Shown here piece by piece: positions 15,673 to 24,854 of a stretch of 64,000 nt of DNA (position 1 is the first letter of the stretch; every line of letters begins with the position of its first letter). The position numbers and the translations under genes were made by a program. Under the pieces are notes generated by a model. The model saw only the letters and a program-made list of their open reading frames with translations. It made no database searches and was not told where the DNA came from. The stretch spans positions 1 to 64,000 of the forward strand of contig NZ_JAPSLI010000008.1 in the NCBI RefSeq assembly GCF_031180975.1. Reading direction: 5' to 3'. Source of the stretch: Microbacterium sp. GTDB lineage: Bacteria; Actinomycetota; Actinomycetes; Actinomycetales; Microbacteriaceae.

Positions 15673-16893
15673 TCATCGTGACGTTCCTCGTTCACGGCTG
15701 AGCAGCGCCACCGTCTCGAAGTGGTGCGTGTGGGGGAACAGGTCGAACGCGCGCAGCTGCGGGGCCTCCCAGCCGAGTTCCCGGAACGTTCCGAGGTCGC
15801 GCGCCAGCGCCACCGGGTCGCAGGCGACGTAGACGATCGCCTCGGGGTCCAGGCCGACCACGCCCTCGACCACATCGCGCCCCGCTCCGGCGCGCGGCGG
15901 GTCCAGCACGACCGCACCGGCCCTGGTTCCGTCCGGCAGTGCCTGCAGGAAGCGGTCCACGCGGGCGGTGACGGCCTGCACGTCGTAACGCGCGAGGTTC
16001 TGCGCGGCGTACTCGGTCGCCCGCCGGTCCGACTCCACGGTGACGATGTCGGTCGCCCCCTGCTCCGCCAGGGTCGAGGCGAACAGCCCCACCCCGCCGT
16101 AGAGGTCGAAGTGCGTGGCCTCCGGATCCACGCGCCCGGCGAGAGCGTCGCGCACCGCGGCATCCAGCGTCGTCGCGGCGAGCGGATGCACCTGCCAGAA
16201 CCCGCCGGCGTCGAGGCGGAACTCCCGCTCGCCCACCCGCTCGAACACCGTCTCCGGTGCGGGCCGGCGGCGCCCGTCGGCGCGGGTGAGGGTGCGGACG
16301 CGGCCGTCGCCGGGCTCGACGAGCTCCACCCGCCCGGCGCGCCGGCCGGTCAGACGCAGCGCCGCGTCAGCGACGGCGGGCCGCGCGAGCGGGTGGGACG
16401 AGACCTCGACCACCCGATGACTGCGCGGGGCGAACGGTCCGACCCGCCCGTCGTCGTCCACGTGCAGCGTGACGCGGGTGCGCCACCCGGTGCCGTCGCT
16501 GTCGTCGACGCCCTCCACCTCGGGTGCCTGGATGCCGGCGCCGGCGAACTTGTCCAGGGCCTCTTGCAGCACCCGGCGCTTGAGCGCCCGCTGGTGGTCG
16601 AGTCGGATGTGACCGAGGTCCGCACCGCCGGCGCGCTCGGAAGGATCGCGGGTGACCTCAGCCTCCGGCCACACGTGGGCCTGCCGGTGCGGAGACGCCT
16701 CCAGCACCTCCACCGTGTCGGCGCGCCAGAAACGGCGGGTGTCGCCGCCCTCGGTGACGCGCGCCCTGACCCGTTCGCCGGGGATCGCGTCGGAGACGAA
16801 CACCACCCGGCCCTCGTGCCGTGCGATGACCGTGCCGCCGTGGGCGATGCCCGTGATGTCCAGATCGAGGAGGTCGTCGCCGGAGGAACTCAT
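15673..16893 (-). CDS. TrmA/RlmD-family RNA (uracil-C5) methyltransferase
   Basis: A 406-residue protein with an N-terminal TRAM-like RNA-binding domain (LDITGIAHGGTVIARHEGRVVF) and a C-terminal Rossmann SAM domain (FDLYGGVGLFASTLA). The catalytic region is VVLDPPRAGAGRD followed by YVACDPVALARDL, where the cysteine matches the nucleophile of the YVSCNP consensus. The iron-sulfur cysteines seen in RlmD are not evident. It makes m5U in tRNA or 23S rRNA; which one is unclear. ATG 16893 is used; an earlier in-frame ATG exists at 16911. It converges with nothing and is divergent from maf. Confidence 0.88.
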   Translation of the reverse strand: MSSSGDDLLDLDITGIAHGGTVIARHEGRVVFVSDAIPGERVRARVTEGGDTRRFWRADTVEVLEASPHRQAHVWPEAEVTRDPSERAGGADLGHIRLDHQRALKRRVLQEALDKFAGAGIQAPEVEGVDDSDGTGWRTRVTLHVDDDGRVGPFAPRSHRVVEVSSHPLARPAVADAALRLTGRRAGRVELVEPGDGRVRTLTRADGRRRPAPETVFERVGEREFRLDAGGFWQVHPLAATTLDAAVRDALAGRVDPEATHFDLYGGVGLFASTLAEQGATDIVTVESDRRATEYAAQNLARYDVQAVTARVDRFLQALPDGTRAGAVVLDPPRAGAGRDVVEGVVGLDPEAIVYVACDPVALARDLGTFRELGWEAPQLRAFDLFPHTHHFETVALLSRERGTSR

Positions 16894-16935
16894 GTTCACA
16901 GGATTCCACATCGCTCACCGCCCGGCCGCGGCGGC

Positions 16936-16941
16936 TAGCGT
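16936..16941 (+). promoter_or_regulatory. -10 box TAGCGT for maf (leaderless)
   Basis: TAGCGT ends 7 nt before ATG 16949, with no ribosome site. Confidence 0.6.
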
Positions 16942-16948
16942 GGTCACC

Positions 16949-17605
16949 ATGCGCGTGTGCCTGGCATCCACCTCCCCCGCCCGCCTGATGCTGCTGCGAC
17001 AGGCGGGGATCGAACCGCTCATCATGGCGCCGGCCGTCGACGAGGACGCCGCCGCCGCCACCGCTGCAGAGGAGCGGGGCGGGGCGCTCGCCCCCGAGGA
17101 CCTGGTGCTGCTGCTCGCGCGGGCGAAGGCGGAGGACGTGGCCACGCGTCTCGCCGCCGAGGACCCCGCGTTCGACGGCCTCGTCATCGGCGGAGACTCG
17201 ATGTTCGCCCTCGCCGGTCAGATCTACGGCAAGCCGTACACCGCCGAAGAGGCGACCCGGCGCTGGCGGGAGATGCGCGGCGCCACCGGCGTGCTGCATT
17301 CCGGGCACTCGGTGTACCGGCTCTCCCCCGGCGCCGAGCCGCGCGAGGCGACCGAGGTGGCGGCGGCGTCGGTGACCTTCGCCGACGACGTGACGGATGC
17401 CGAGATCGCCGCGTACGTCGCCTCCGGCGAACCGCTGCACGTCGCGGGCGCGTTCACCGTCGACAGCCTGGGCGGCCCGTTCATCACCCGCGTCGAGGGC
17501 GACCCGTCCACGGTCGTCGGGATGTCGCTGTCGACTCTGCGGCGCCTCGCCGGCGAACTGGGGGTGGCGTGGACCGACCTGTGGGCACTTCGACAGGCTC
17601 AGTGA
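16949..17605 (+). CDS. maf: Maf-family nucleotide pyrophosphatase
   Basis: A 218-residue house-cleaning nucleotide pyrophosphatase. The Maf N-terminal motif appears as CLASTSPARLMLLRQAGI, with GDSMFALAGQIYGKPYTAEEA in the middle and SLGGPFITRVEGDPSTVVGM near the end. The last codons (LRQAQ, stop) come from a short repeated sequence at 17588, so the C-terminus may have been reshaped by that element. It lies between the accDE and accA transcription units, as maf does in mycobacteria. Confidence 0.9.
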   Translation: MRVCLASTSPARLMLLRQAGIEPLIMAPAVDEDAAAATAAEERGGALAPEDLVLLLARAKAEDVATRLAAEDPAFDGLVIGGDSMFALAGQIYGKPYTAEEATRRWREMRGATGVLHSGHSVYRLSPGAEPREATEVAAASVTFADDVTDAEIAAYVASGEPLHVAGAFTVDSLGGPFITRVEGDPSTVVGMSLSTLRRLAGELGVAWTDLWALRQAQ

Positions 17606-17629
17606 CCCAACGCCGGGCCCAGTGACCCA
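17588..17629 (+). repeat. Short repeat CTTCGACAGGCTCAG plus duplicated CAGTGACCCA
   Basis: CTTCGACAGGCTCAG (17588-17602) is a sequence I recall as recurrent between genes in Microbacteriaceae. CAGTGACCCA occurs at 17600 and again at 17620. The element overlaps the last codons and stop of maf. Confidence 0.55.
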
Positions 17630-17690
17630 TCGACGACGGATCCGGCGAATTCTTGTGGAGGGTCGTCAAAGCGATCGCGCGTGCACTCGC

Positions 17691-17696
17691 TAGGCT
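17691..17696 (+). promoter_or_regulatory. -10 box TAGGCT for accA (leaderless)
   Basis: TAGGCT ends 7 nt before ATG 17704, with no ribosome site. Confidence 0.65.
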
Positions 17697-17703
17697 GACT
17701 CAC

Positions 17704-19473
17704 ATGCCTGATATCGCCAAGGTGCTCATCGCGAACCGCGGCGAGATCGCCGTACGCATCATCCGCGCCGCCCGGGACTCCGGGATCGGCTCCGTCGCCG
17801 TGTACGCCGACCAGGACCGCGACGCCATGCATGCGCGACTCGCTGACGAGGCGTACGCCCTCGAGGGCGCGACCAGCGCCGAGACCTACCTGCAGATCGA
17901 CAAGATCCTCTCCGTCGCGCGCCGCTCCGGCGCGGACGCGGTGCACCCGGGATACGGGTTCCTCGCCGAGAACGCGGAGTTCGCGCGCGCCGTGATCGGC
18001 GCCGGGATGACGTGGATCGGCCCGTCGCCCGAGGCCATCGAGGCCCTCGGCGACAAGGTGACCGCCCGCCACGTCGCGGAGAAGGTCGGCGCCCCGCTCG
18101 CTCCCGGCACGCCGGGCCCCGTCGACTCCGCCGAGGAGGTCGTCGCGTTCGCCAAGGAGTACGGCCTGCCCATCGCCATCAAGGCCGCCTACGGCGGCGG
18201 CGGCCGCGGCCTGAAGGTCGCCCGCGAGCTGGACGAGGTCGCCGAACTGTTCGAGTCCGCGACCCGCGAGGCCGTCGCGGCGTTCGGTCGCGGCGAGTGC
18301 TTCGTGGAGAAGTACCTCGACAAGCCCCGACACGTCGAGACCCAGTGCCTGGCCGACGCGGCCGGCAACGTCGTCGTGATCTCCACCCGCGACTGCTCAC
18401 TGCAGCGCCGCCACCAGAAGCTGGTCGAAGAGGCGCCCGCCCCGTTCCTCACCGAGGAGCAGAATCGCGCCCTGTACGAGTCGTCGAAGGCCATCCTCAA
18501 GGAGGTCGGCTACGTCGGAGCCGGCACCTGCGAGTTCCTCATCGGCGCCGACGGCACCGTGTCGTTCCTCGAGGTCAACACCCGCCTGCAGGTGGAGCAC
18601 CCGGTTTCAGAGGAGGTCACCGGCATCGACCTGGTGCGCGAGCAGTTCCGCATCGCCGCCGGCGGCACCATCGACTACGACGACCCCGAGCCGCAGGGCC
18701 ACTCGATCGAGTTCCGCATCAATGGCGAGGATCCCGGCCGTGGCTTCCTGCCGCAGCCCGGACCCATCCACGTCTTCAAGACCTTCGGCGGTCCCGGCAT
18801 CCGTCTCGACTCCGGCGTCACCGCAGGTGACTCGGTCTCGGGCGCGTTCGACTCACTGCTGGCGAAGATCATCGTCACCGGCAAGGACCGCGCCGAGGCA
18901 CTCGAGCGCTCGCGTCGCGCCCTCGACGAGTTCGAGGTCGCCGGTATGCCGACCGTGCTGCCGTTCCACCGCAAGGTCGTCCGCGACCCGGCGTTCACCG
19001 CCGAGAACGGCGAGTTCGGCGTGTACACCCGCTGGATCGAGACCGAGTTCGTCAACGACATCCCGCCGTGGGACGGCGAGCTGGAGGCCCCGTCCTCGGG
19101 CCCCGGCCGGCACACGGTCGTCGTCGAGGTCGGCGGCAAGCGGCTCGAGGTGAGCCTCCCCGACCGCGTGGCCGGACCCGTCGCGAACACCGCCGGCCGC
19201 CCGGCCGCCGTGCCGCCGTCGCGGCGCAGCCACGCGGCGACCGCGAACGCGGGCGCTTCAGGCGACGCCGTCAAATCGCCGATGCAGGCCACCGTCGTCA
19301 AGGTCGCCGTCGAGGAGGGCCAGCAGGTCGTCAAGGGCGACCTCGTGGTGGTGCTCGAGGCGATGAAGATGGAGCAGCCGCTGCAGGCGCACAAGGACGG
19401 CGTCATCGGCGCGATCAACGCCGAACCCGGGGCCACAGTGTCCGCCGGGCACCAGCTGCTCACGATCTCCTGA
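17704..19473 (+). CDS. accA: Acyl-CoA carboxylase alpha subunit: biotin carboxylase fused to biotin carrier domain
   Basis: A 589-residue protein that carboxylates biotin with ATP and bicarbonate. The biotin carboxylase N-terminus reads [17 protein letters not shown]. The ATP-grasp domain has [14 protein letters not shown] and [21 protein letters not shown] 60-residue linker leads to the carrier domain, whose EAMKMEQP gives the biotinylated lysine at about residue 555. It is the partner of accD/accE at 10.2-12.0 kb; in mycobacteria the same three genes flank maf. A strong bidirectional hairpin ends the unit. Confidence 0.96.
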   Translation: MPDIAKVLIANRGEIAVRIIRAARDSGIGSVAVYADQDRDAMHARLADEAYALEGATSAETYLQIDKILSVARRSGADAVHPGYGFLAENAEFARAVIGAGMTWIGPSPEAIEALGDKVTARHVAEKVGAPLAPGTPGPVDSAEEVVAFAKEYGLPIAIKAAYGGGGRGLKVARELDEVAELFESATREAVAAFGRGECFVEKYLDKPRHVETQCLADAAGNVVVISTRDCSLQRRHQKLVEEAPAPFLTEEQNRALYESSKAILKEVGYVGAGTCEFLIGADGTVSFLEVNTRLQVEHPVSEEVTGIDLVREQFRIAAGGTIDYDDPEPQGHSIEFRINGEDPGRGFLPQPGPIHVFKTFGGPGIRLDSGVTAGDSVSGAFDSLLAKIIVTGKDRAEALERSRRALDEFEVAGMPTVLPFHRKVVRDPAFTAENGEFGVYTRWIETEFVNDIPPWDGELEAPSSGPGRHTVVVEVGGKRLEVSLPDRVAGPVANTAGRPAAVPPSRRSHAATANAGASGDAVKSPMQATVVKVAVEEGQQVVKGDLVVVLEAMKMEQPLQAHKDGVIGAINAEPGATVSAGHQLLTIS

Positions 19474-19478
19474 CCGAA

Positions 19479-19523
19479 CGCGAGAGGGGGTGCGCACCGG
19501 ATCGGTGCGCACCCCCTCTCGCG
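19479..19523. terminator. Bidirectional terminator hairpin
   Basis: A perfect 20-bp stem (19479-19498 with 19504-19523) and a GGATC loop sit between the convergent accA and lpdA-like genes, 5 bp after one stop and 12 bp before the other. Confidence 0.88.
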
Positions 19524-19534
19524 TGTTCAGCGGG

Positions 19535-20974
19535 TCACGAGATCGCGACCTGGTGCATCGCGCGACTGGCATCCGTGATGCTCGTGGACAGCGACGGGTA
19601 CGCGGCGAACACCCGCGACACCTGATCCACCGTGAGCCGGCGCTCGACCGCGACGGCGATCGGATAGATGAGCTCGGAGGCCTTCGGCGCGACGATCACA
19701 CCGCCGATCACCGTGCCCGACCCCTTGCGGGCGATGATCTTCACGAACCCGTCCTTGATGCCCATCATCTTCGCGCGCGGGTTCGCGGCGAGCGGCAGCT
19801 TGTAGACGATGCCGTCGGCGACGCCGTTCTCGACGTCCTGCTCGGAGTACCCGACCGTCGCGATCTCCGGGGCGGTGAAGATGTTCGCGGTGATCTTGCG
19901 CTGCTCAAGCGGGATGACGATGTCGCCGAGCGCGTGGAACACCGCCGTGCGGCCCTGCATCGAGGCGACGGATGCCAGCGGGAAGAAGTTCGTGCAGTCC
20001 CCGACGGCGTAGATGTTGGGCACCGAGGTACGCGCCACGCGGTTGACGCGCACATGGCCGGATTCGGTGAGCTCGACACCGGCATCCTCGAGGCCGATGC
20101 TCGCGGTGTTGGGGATCGAGCCGACCGCCATGAGGCAGTGACTGCCCTCGACGGAGCGACCGTCGGCGAGGGTGACCCTCACGCCGTCCTCGGTGCGCTC
20201 CACCTTCTCGGCCCGCGCCTTCGACAGCACCTGCATGCCGCCGCGCGTGAAGACCCGCTCCAGCACCTTCGCGGCGTCCTTGTCCTCACCGGGCAGCACC
20301 TGCTCGCGGCTGGAGACCAGGGTGACCTTCGCCCCCAGGTTCATATAGGCGGAGGCGAACTCGGCGCCGGTGACGCCGGAACCCACGACGACCAGATGCT
20401 CCGGGAGCGCTTTCATGTCGTACAGCTGGGTCCAGGTGAGGATGCGCTCGCCGTCGGGCTTGGCGGAGGCCAGTTCGCGCGGCGACGCGCCCACGGCGAC
20501 GACCAGGGTGTCGGCCTCGATACGGTCGAAGTCGGTGCCACCGGGGCCTGTGGAGACGATGATGGCGTTCGCGCCCTCCAGGCGGCCGTGACCGGACAGG
20601 ATGCGCACGCCGGCGTCGAGCAGCGCCGAACGCATGTCCTCGGACTGCTGACCCGCCAGCGCGACCAGCCGCTTGTTGACGGCGGCGAGATTGATGGCGA
20701 TCTCGGGCTTGAGCGGCTTGCCGTTCGCGCCCTTCGCGAAGAACTGCACGCCGAGGTCGCTCGCCTCGGCGATCGCGACGGCGGCGTCGGCCGTGGCGAT
20801 CAGGCTCTTCGACGGCACGACGTCGGTCAGCACCGCCGACCCGCCGACCCCGACGCGCTCGACGAGCGTCACCTCCGCCCCGAGCTGCGCCGCGGCGAGC
20901 GCCGCTTCGTATCCGCCGGGACCGCCGCCGAGGACGGCGACGCTCTGCCTGTTCGCGAAGGGAGTCTGAGACAT
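19535..20974 (-). CDS. NAD(P)H-quinone dehydrogenase, LpdA-like flavoprotein
   Basis: A 479-residue two-dinucleotide-binding flavoprotein. FAD motif VAVLGGGPGGYEAALAAAQ starts near residue 12, the NAD(P) motif is VVVGSGVTGAEFASAY, and NIYAVGDCTNFFPLAS binds FAD ribityl. The redox-active CxxxxC of lipoamide dehydrogenases is replaced by GGSAVLTDVVPSKS, with no cysteine pair, as in M. tuberculosis LpdA (Rv3303c), which reduces quinones rather than disulfides. ATG 20974 has a GGAAGA site about 9 nt upstream; ATG 20983 lies too close to that site. It is divergent from the purine phosphorylase gene. Confidence 0.88.
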   Translation of the reverse strand: MSQTPFANRQSVAVLGGGPGGYEAALAAAQLGAEVTLVERVGVGGSAVLTDVVPSKSLIATADAAVAIAEASDLGVQFFAKGANGKPLKPEIAINLAAVNKRLVALAGQQSEDMRSALLDAGVRILSGHGRLEGANAIIVSTGPGGTDFDRIEADTLVVAVGASPRELASAKPDGERILTWTQLYDMKALPEHLVVVGSGVTGAEFASAYMNLGAKVTLVSSREQVLPGEDKDAAKVLERVFTRGGMQVLSKARAEKVERTEDGVRVTLADGRSVEGSHCLMAVGSIPNTASIGLEDAGVELTESGHVRVNRVARTSVPNIYAVGDCTNFFPLASVASMQGRTAVFHALGDIVIPLEQRKITANIFTAPEIATVGYSEQDVENGVADGIVYKLPLAANPRAKMMGIKDGFVKIIARKGSGTVIGGVIVAPKASELIYPIAVAVERRLTVDQVSRVFAAYPSLSTSITDASRAMHQVAIS

Positions 20975-21019
20975 GGATTCCATTCTTCCGCAATCATGGC
21001 TCCCCGGCCCGCACGTTCA

Positions 21020-21025
21020 TAGAGT
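21020..21025 (+). promoter_or_regulatory. -10 box TAGAGT for pnp (leaderless)
   Basis: TAGAGT ends 6 nt before ATG 21032, with no ribosome site. Confidence 0.6.
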
Positions 21026-21031
21026 GGAATC

Positions 21032-21865
21032 ATGCCTGAGACATCCACCATCCCGCTGGACGACCCGAGCGCGAGCCCGTTCGAGGTGGCGGCCGAGGCC
21101 GCGGCGGACATCGCCCGGCTCACCGGAGTCGACCATCACGACATCGCCCTCACCCTGGGCTCCGGCTGGGGCAAGGCCGCCGAGCTGATCGGCGAGACCG
21201 TCGCGACCATCCCCGCCACCGAGGTCACTGGCTTCTCCAAGCCGGCTCTGGAGGGTCACGTCGGGACGCTGCGCAGCATCCGCACCCCTGGTGGGAAGAA
21301 CGTGCTGGTCATCGGGGCGCGCACGCACTACTACGAGGGCCACGGCGTCCGGCGCGTGGTGCACAGCGTCCGCACCGCAGCGGCGACCGGAGCCTCCATC
21401 ATGGTGCTCACCAACGGCGCCGGCGGCATCCGCGAGACGTGGAAGCCCGGCCAGCCGGTGCTGATCAGCGACCACATCAACCTCACCGCCGACTCCCCGC
21501 TCGAGGGCGCGACGTTCATCGACCTCACCGACCTGTACTCGAAGCGGCTGCGCGACATCGCCCGCACGGTCGATCCCTCCCTCGACGAGGGCGTGTACAC
21601 CCAGTTCCGCGGCCCGCACTACGAGACCCCTGCCGAGGTGCAGATGGCGAAGGCGATCGGCGGGCACATCGTGGGCATGTCTACGGCGCTCGAGGCGATC
21701 GCCGCCCGAGAGGCGGGCATGGAGGTCCTGGGCTTCTCGCTCATCACGAACCTCGCCGCCGGCATCCAGCAGACCCCGCTCAGCCACGCCGAGGTCATCG
21801 AGGCCGGACGCGAGGCCGAGCCGGTGATCTCCGCCCTGCTGGCCCGCGTGATCGGGGCGCTGTGA
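21032..21865 (+). CDS. Purine nucleoside phosphorylase (trimeric type)
   Basis: A 277-residue enzyme that splits inosine and guanosine to base and ribose 1-phosphate. Family motifs: IALTLGSGWGKAAELIG with the phosphate-binding loop, THYYEGHG, VLTNGAGGIRETWKPG, QFRGPHYETPAEVQM and the base-binding SLITNLAAGI. It overlaps the following phosphohexomutase by 4 nt (GTGA), the same pair as deoD-pmmB in M. tuberculosis. It links to the nucleoside uptake and salvage genes at 24.9-33.0 kb. Confidence 0.94.
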   Translation: MPETSTIPLDDPSASPFEVAAEAAADIARLTGVDHHDIALTLGSGWGKAAELIGETVATIPATEVTGFSKPALEGHVGTLRSIRTPGGKNVLVIGARTHYYEGHGVRRVVHSVRTAAATGASIMVLTNGAGGIRETWKPGQPVLISDHINLTADSPLEGATFIDLTDLYSKRLRDIARTVDPSLDEGVYTQFRGPHYETPAEVQMAKAIGGHIVGMSTALEAIAAREAGMEVLGFSLITNLAAGIQQTPLSHAEVIEAGREAEPVISALLARVIGAL

Positions 21866-23529
21866 GCGACCGGCTCGCGCAGGCGCGCGCGTGGCTGCGT
21901 CAGGATCCGGACCCGGAGACCCGCGATGAGCTGGCGGGGATCATCACCCGCGCCGCCGCCGGCGACGAGGCGGCCGTCACCGACCTGGACGACCGGTTCC
22001 GCACGCGTCTCGCGTTCGGAACCGCGGGGCTGCGGGGCGCGCTGGGCGCCGGCAGCAACCGCATGAACCGGGTGCTGATCGCGCAGGCCGCCGCCGGATT
22101 CGCCGGGTATCTGCTGCAGCGTGCACAGGGCGGCGTGCCCACCGTGGTGATCGGGTACGACGGCCGGCGGAACTCGCGACGTTTCGCCCTCGACTCCGCC
22201 GAGCTGTACGCCGGCGCAGGGCTGCGCGCGATCCTGCTGCCGCGGATGCTGCCGACGCCGGTGCTCGCGTTCGCCGTGCGGCACCTCGGCGCGGATGCCG
22301 GGGTGATGGTCACCGCCAGCCACAACCCCCCGAACGACAACGGCTACAAGGTGTACCTGGGCGGTGCGGACGCCGGGTCGCAGATCGTCTCGCCGGCGGA
22401 TGCCGAGATCGCGGCGCACATCGAGCGGGTGGCGGACGCCGGCGACATCGGCGTGCTGCCGCGCTCGGACGCGTACGAGATCGCCGGGGAGGACGTCGTC
22501 GACGCGTACATCGCCGCCACCGCCGCGGTCGCCCCGGCGCCGCTCGGCGTGCAGGAGATGCGCTGGGTGTACACGGCCATGCACGGCGTCGGCTGGGAGA
22601 CGTTCTCGCGGGTGGTGCGCAGCGCCGGCTACCCGGCCCCGCGCGTCGTGGAGGAGCAGCGCGACCCGGACCCGACGTTCCGCACCGTGGCGTTCCCGAA
22701 CCCCGAAGAGCCGGGGGCCATGGATCTGTCGTTCGCCCGCGCGCGTGCCGCCGACGCCGAGTTCGTGCTGGCGAACGATCCGGACGCCGACCGGCTCGCG
22801 GTCGCCGTGCCCGACTCCGGGGCGGACGGCGGGTGGCGGCGTCTCACCGGGAACGACGTCGGGCTGCTGCTGGGCTGGCGCGCCGCCCGCGCCGCCCAGG
22901 GCACGCCGGGCGCGTCACTCGCCTGCTCGCTGGTGTCCTCCCCCGGGCTCGCGGCGATCGCCGAACGGTACGGTCTCGACTTCCACGAGACGCTCACCGG
23001 GTTCAAGTGGATCTCCCGCGCACCGGGCATGGTGTTCGGATACGAGGAGGCCCTCGGCTACCTGGTGAACCCGGACGTCATCCGCGACAAGGACGGCATC
23101 TCCGCCGCTGTGGCGATGCTGGGTCTGGCGGCGGACGCTCGCCTGCGTGGCACGACGATCGCGGGTCTGCTCGACGAGCTCGCCGCCGAGATCGGGCACT
23201 TCGCCAGCGGGCAGGTCGCAGTGCGCGTCGAGGACCTCGCCGTCATCTCCGGCATCATGTCGTCGCTGCGCGCGCAGCCACCGGCCGCGTTCGGACAGCG
23301 CTCGGTGGCATCCGCGGAGGATCTCGCCGCCGCGACTGACGGCGTCCCCGCCTGCGACGTGCTGCGGTACGGGCTGTCGGACGGTTCCCGGGTGATCGTG
23401 CGGCCGAGCGGCACGGAGCCGAAGCTGAAGATCTACGTGGACGCTCGGGGCGCGTCGGCCGAGGAAGCACGCGCCGCCGTCGCCGCGATCGAGTCCGCCG
23501 TGCGCGACCTCCTCGCCGAGCGCTCCTGA
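21862..23529 (+). CDS. Phosphohexomutase (phosphomannomutase/phosphoglucomutase family, PmmB-like)
   Basis: A 555-residue alpha-D-phosphohexomutase. The substrate-specific entry FGTAGLRGALGAGSNRMN is followed by the catalytic serine at about residue 153 in TASHNPPNDNGYKVY, the metal-binding DPDADRLAVAVPD, the sugar-binding GYEEALGY and the phosphate-binding VIVRPSGTEPKLKIY. GTG 21862 overlaps the pnp stop. Its length fits the PGM/PMM long subfamily that also includes phosphopentomutase-like enzymes, so conversion of ribose 1-phosphate from the adjacent phosphorylase is a reasonable alternative. Confidence 0.9.
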   Translation: MSDRLAQARAWLRQDPDPETRDELAGIITRAAAGDEAAVTDLDDRFRTRLAFGTAGLRGALGAGSNRMNRVLIAQAAAGFAGYLLQRAQGGVPTVVIGYDGRRNSRRFALDSAELYAGAGLRAILLPRMLPTPVLAFAVRHLGADAGVMVTASHNPPNDNGYKVYLGGADAGSQIVSPADAEIAAHIERVADAGDIGVLPRSDAYEIAGEDVVDAYIAATAAVAPAPLGVQEMRWVYTAMHGVGWETFSRVVRSAGYPAPRVVEEQRDPDPTFRTVAFPNPEEPGAMDLSFARARAADAEFVLANDPDADRLAVAVPDSGADGGWRRLTGNDVGLLLGWRAARAAQGTPGASLACSLVSSPGLAAIAERYGLDFHETLTGFKWISRAPGMVFGYEEALGYLVNPDVIRDKDGISAAVAMLGLAADARLRGTTIAGLLDELAAEIGHFASGQVAVRVEDLAVISGIMSSLRAQPPAAFGQRSVASAEDLAAATDGVPACDVLRYGLSDGSRVIVRPSGTEPKLKIYVDARGASAEEARAAVAAIESAVRDLLAERS

Positions 23530-23602
23530 CCCGAGGCTCCCGCGCCCTGGCCCGGGTCCTCCCTCCCCTCCCCGTTCCCCGGGTTCCCCCTCCCCTCCCC
23601 GG

Positions 23603-23669
23603 GTTTGGGGCGGATTCTCGCGTTCGGGGCGGTTCTCTGCCGCCCCAAAGTCGAGAATCCGCCCCAAAC
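23603..23669 (+). repeat. 67-bp nested palindrome, copy A
   Basis: Perfect 18-bp outer arms (GTTTGGGGCGGATTCTCG at 23603-23620 and its reverse complement at 23652-23669) enclose a second perfect hairpin, GGGGCGG / CCGCCCC (23626-23632, 23640-23646). It could fold as two stacked stems. A same-orientation copy is at 24752-24818; the only difference is one inner-loop base. Confidence 0.92.
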
Positions 23670-23685
23670 GGTGAATGAGAGGGGG

Positions 23686-24669
23686 TCAGCGGGGCGGACG
23701 GATGCCGAAGGCGCGAAGCCGCGTGCCGAGGGCCTCGGGCGTGTCGATGTGCGTCCAGCCCCACCGCGCCATGGGCGCCCGCGTGACGCCGCGGATCCAG
23801 TCCTCCCGAAACTTCTCCGCCTCCACGACGCGCGCCGGCGAACGTCCGCGCCGCATGTCGGCATCCGCGTATTTGGTGCGGCCGTCGAACTCGCCGAGCC
23901 AGAAGCCGTCGTCGCCGTCGCCGCCGAAGTCGACGAAGTAGGGATCGCCGTTCGGACCCGGCACCCGCACCTGCAGTCGGATGCCGTGGAAGCCGAGCTG
24001 CACGAGCCGGATGCGGCTGATGCTCTCTCCGGGCAGCTGCGCCCGCCCGTCGGCGAAGGCCAGCACGCGCTCGGCCCGTGCCGAGCCGTGCGCGGAGCGG
24101 TTCGCGATCGTGCGCACCACAGCGCAGAACGCGGCCGCCTCTTCGAGGTCGTAGTCGTCCTGCTGCGGGCCGCCCGCCGCACGGCGCAGCGCGGCGTCCG
24201 CCACGACGACGGCCCGCTCACGGGACGCCGTGCGCGCCACGTCGGCCACGGTTCGGCTCAACGACGTGACGCGCAGACCGTCGACCTCGACGACCTCGTC
24301 ATCGCGCAGTTCGGCGCGGTGACGGACCGTTCCGGTGCAGGCGCCGGGGCGCCGCGAGTCGAGGCTGATGTGCACGCGCAGCGGATCTGGGCGGAACAGC
24401 GGCAGCGCGTGGATCGCCGCGGCGGTCTCGTGCGAGAAGACCGGCGGTTCGGATGCCGTCAGCGTGAGCGCCCGCGCCCGCGCGACCACCAGACCCTCGG
24501 GCCGAGCCCGCTGCCATTCCTCGCCGAGCGCGAAGACACCCGGTCGCACCCGGACGAGGTCGCCCTCGATCGCGGAGGCACGATAACCGCCGGTGCGCCT
24601 ACGCACGGTGCCGAGGTCGTCGCGGCGGAGCAGGCTCGGGATGTACAGCATCCCGCCAGCATCCGACAT
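23686..24669 (-). CDS. AbiEi-antitoxin-like N-terminus with DUF559/Vsr-like C-terminal domain
   Basis: A 327-residue protein from ATG 24669; MLYIPSLLRRDD at 24651 is another possible start. The N-terminal 90 residues (RRRTGGYRASAIEGDLVRVRPGVF, then SHETAAAIHALPL) look like the winged-helix AbiEi region of type IV toxin-antitoxin systems. The C-terminus has an endonuclease-like core, PYFVDFGG then FWLGEFDGRTKYAD, with acidic residues and a lysine spaced as in the PD-(D/E)xK fold. No AbiEii toxin is adjacent. The gene stands alone, flanked on both sides by a 67-bp palindrome. Family assignment is by pattern; function is unknown. Confidence 0.7.
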   Translation of the reverse strand: MSDAGGMLYIPSLLRRDDLGTVRRRTGGYRASAIEGDLVRVRPGVFALGEEWQRARPEGLVVARARALTLTASEPPVFSHETAAAIHALPLFRPDPLRVHISLDSRRPGACTGTVRHRAELRDDEVVEVDGLRVTSLSRTVADVARTASRERAVVVADAALRRAAGGPQQDDYDLEEAAAFCAVVRTIANRSAHGSARAERVLAFADGRAQLPGESISRIRLVQLGFHGIRLQVRVPGPNGDPYFVDFGGDGDDGFWLGEFDGRTKYADADMRRGRSPARVVEAEKFREDWIRGVTRAPMARWGWTHIDTPEALGTRLRAFGIRPPR

Positions 24670-24751
24670 CCGCCCGACCCCGCCGGGGGAGTTTCCCGGC
24701 GACGGTGGACAACCCGCGCCCGAAGTCGATTGTGGAGGGCGATCTCCCCGG

Positions 24752-24818
24752 GTTTGGGGCGGATTCTCGCGTTCGGGGCGGTTCTCTCCCGCCCCAAAGT
24801 CGAGAATCCGCCCCAAAC
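24752..24818 (+). repeat. 67-bp nested palindrome, copy B
   Basis: Identical to the element at 23603-23669 except for one base in the inner loop (24788), so both stems are kept. Arms are 24752-24769 and 24801-24818. The two copies are direct repeats 1,149 bp apart bracketing one gene; CTCCCCGG precedes both. Confidence 0.92.
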
Positions 24819-24854
24819 CCCCGGTGGTTGGAGTCGGGGTGAGAGGGGGAAGGG

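Noticed and set aside
23603..24818. The 67-bp palindromes as ordinary terminators
   Set aside because: Not fully excluded, but near-identity over 67 bp, shared flank and same orientation on both sides of one gene are not expected of independent terminators.
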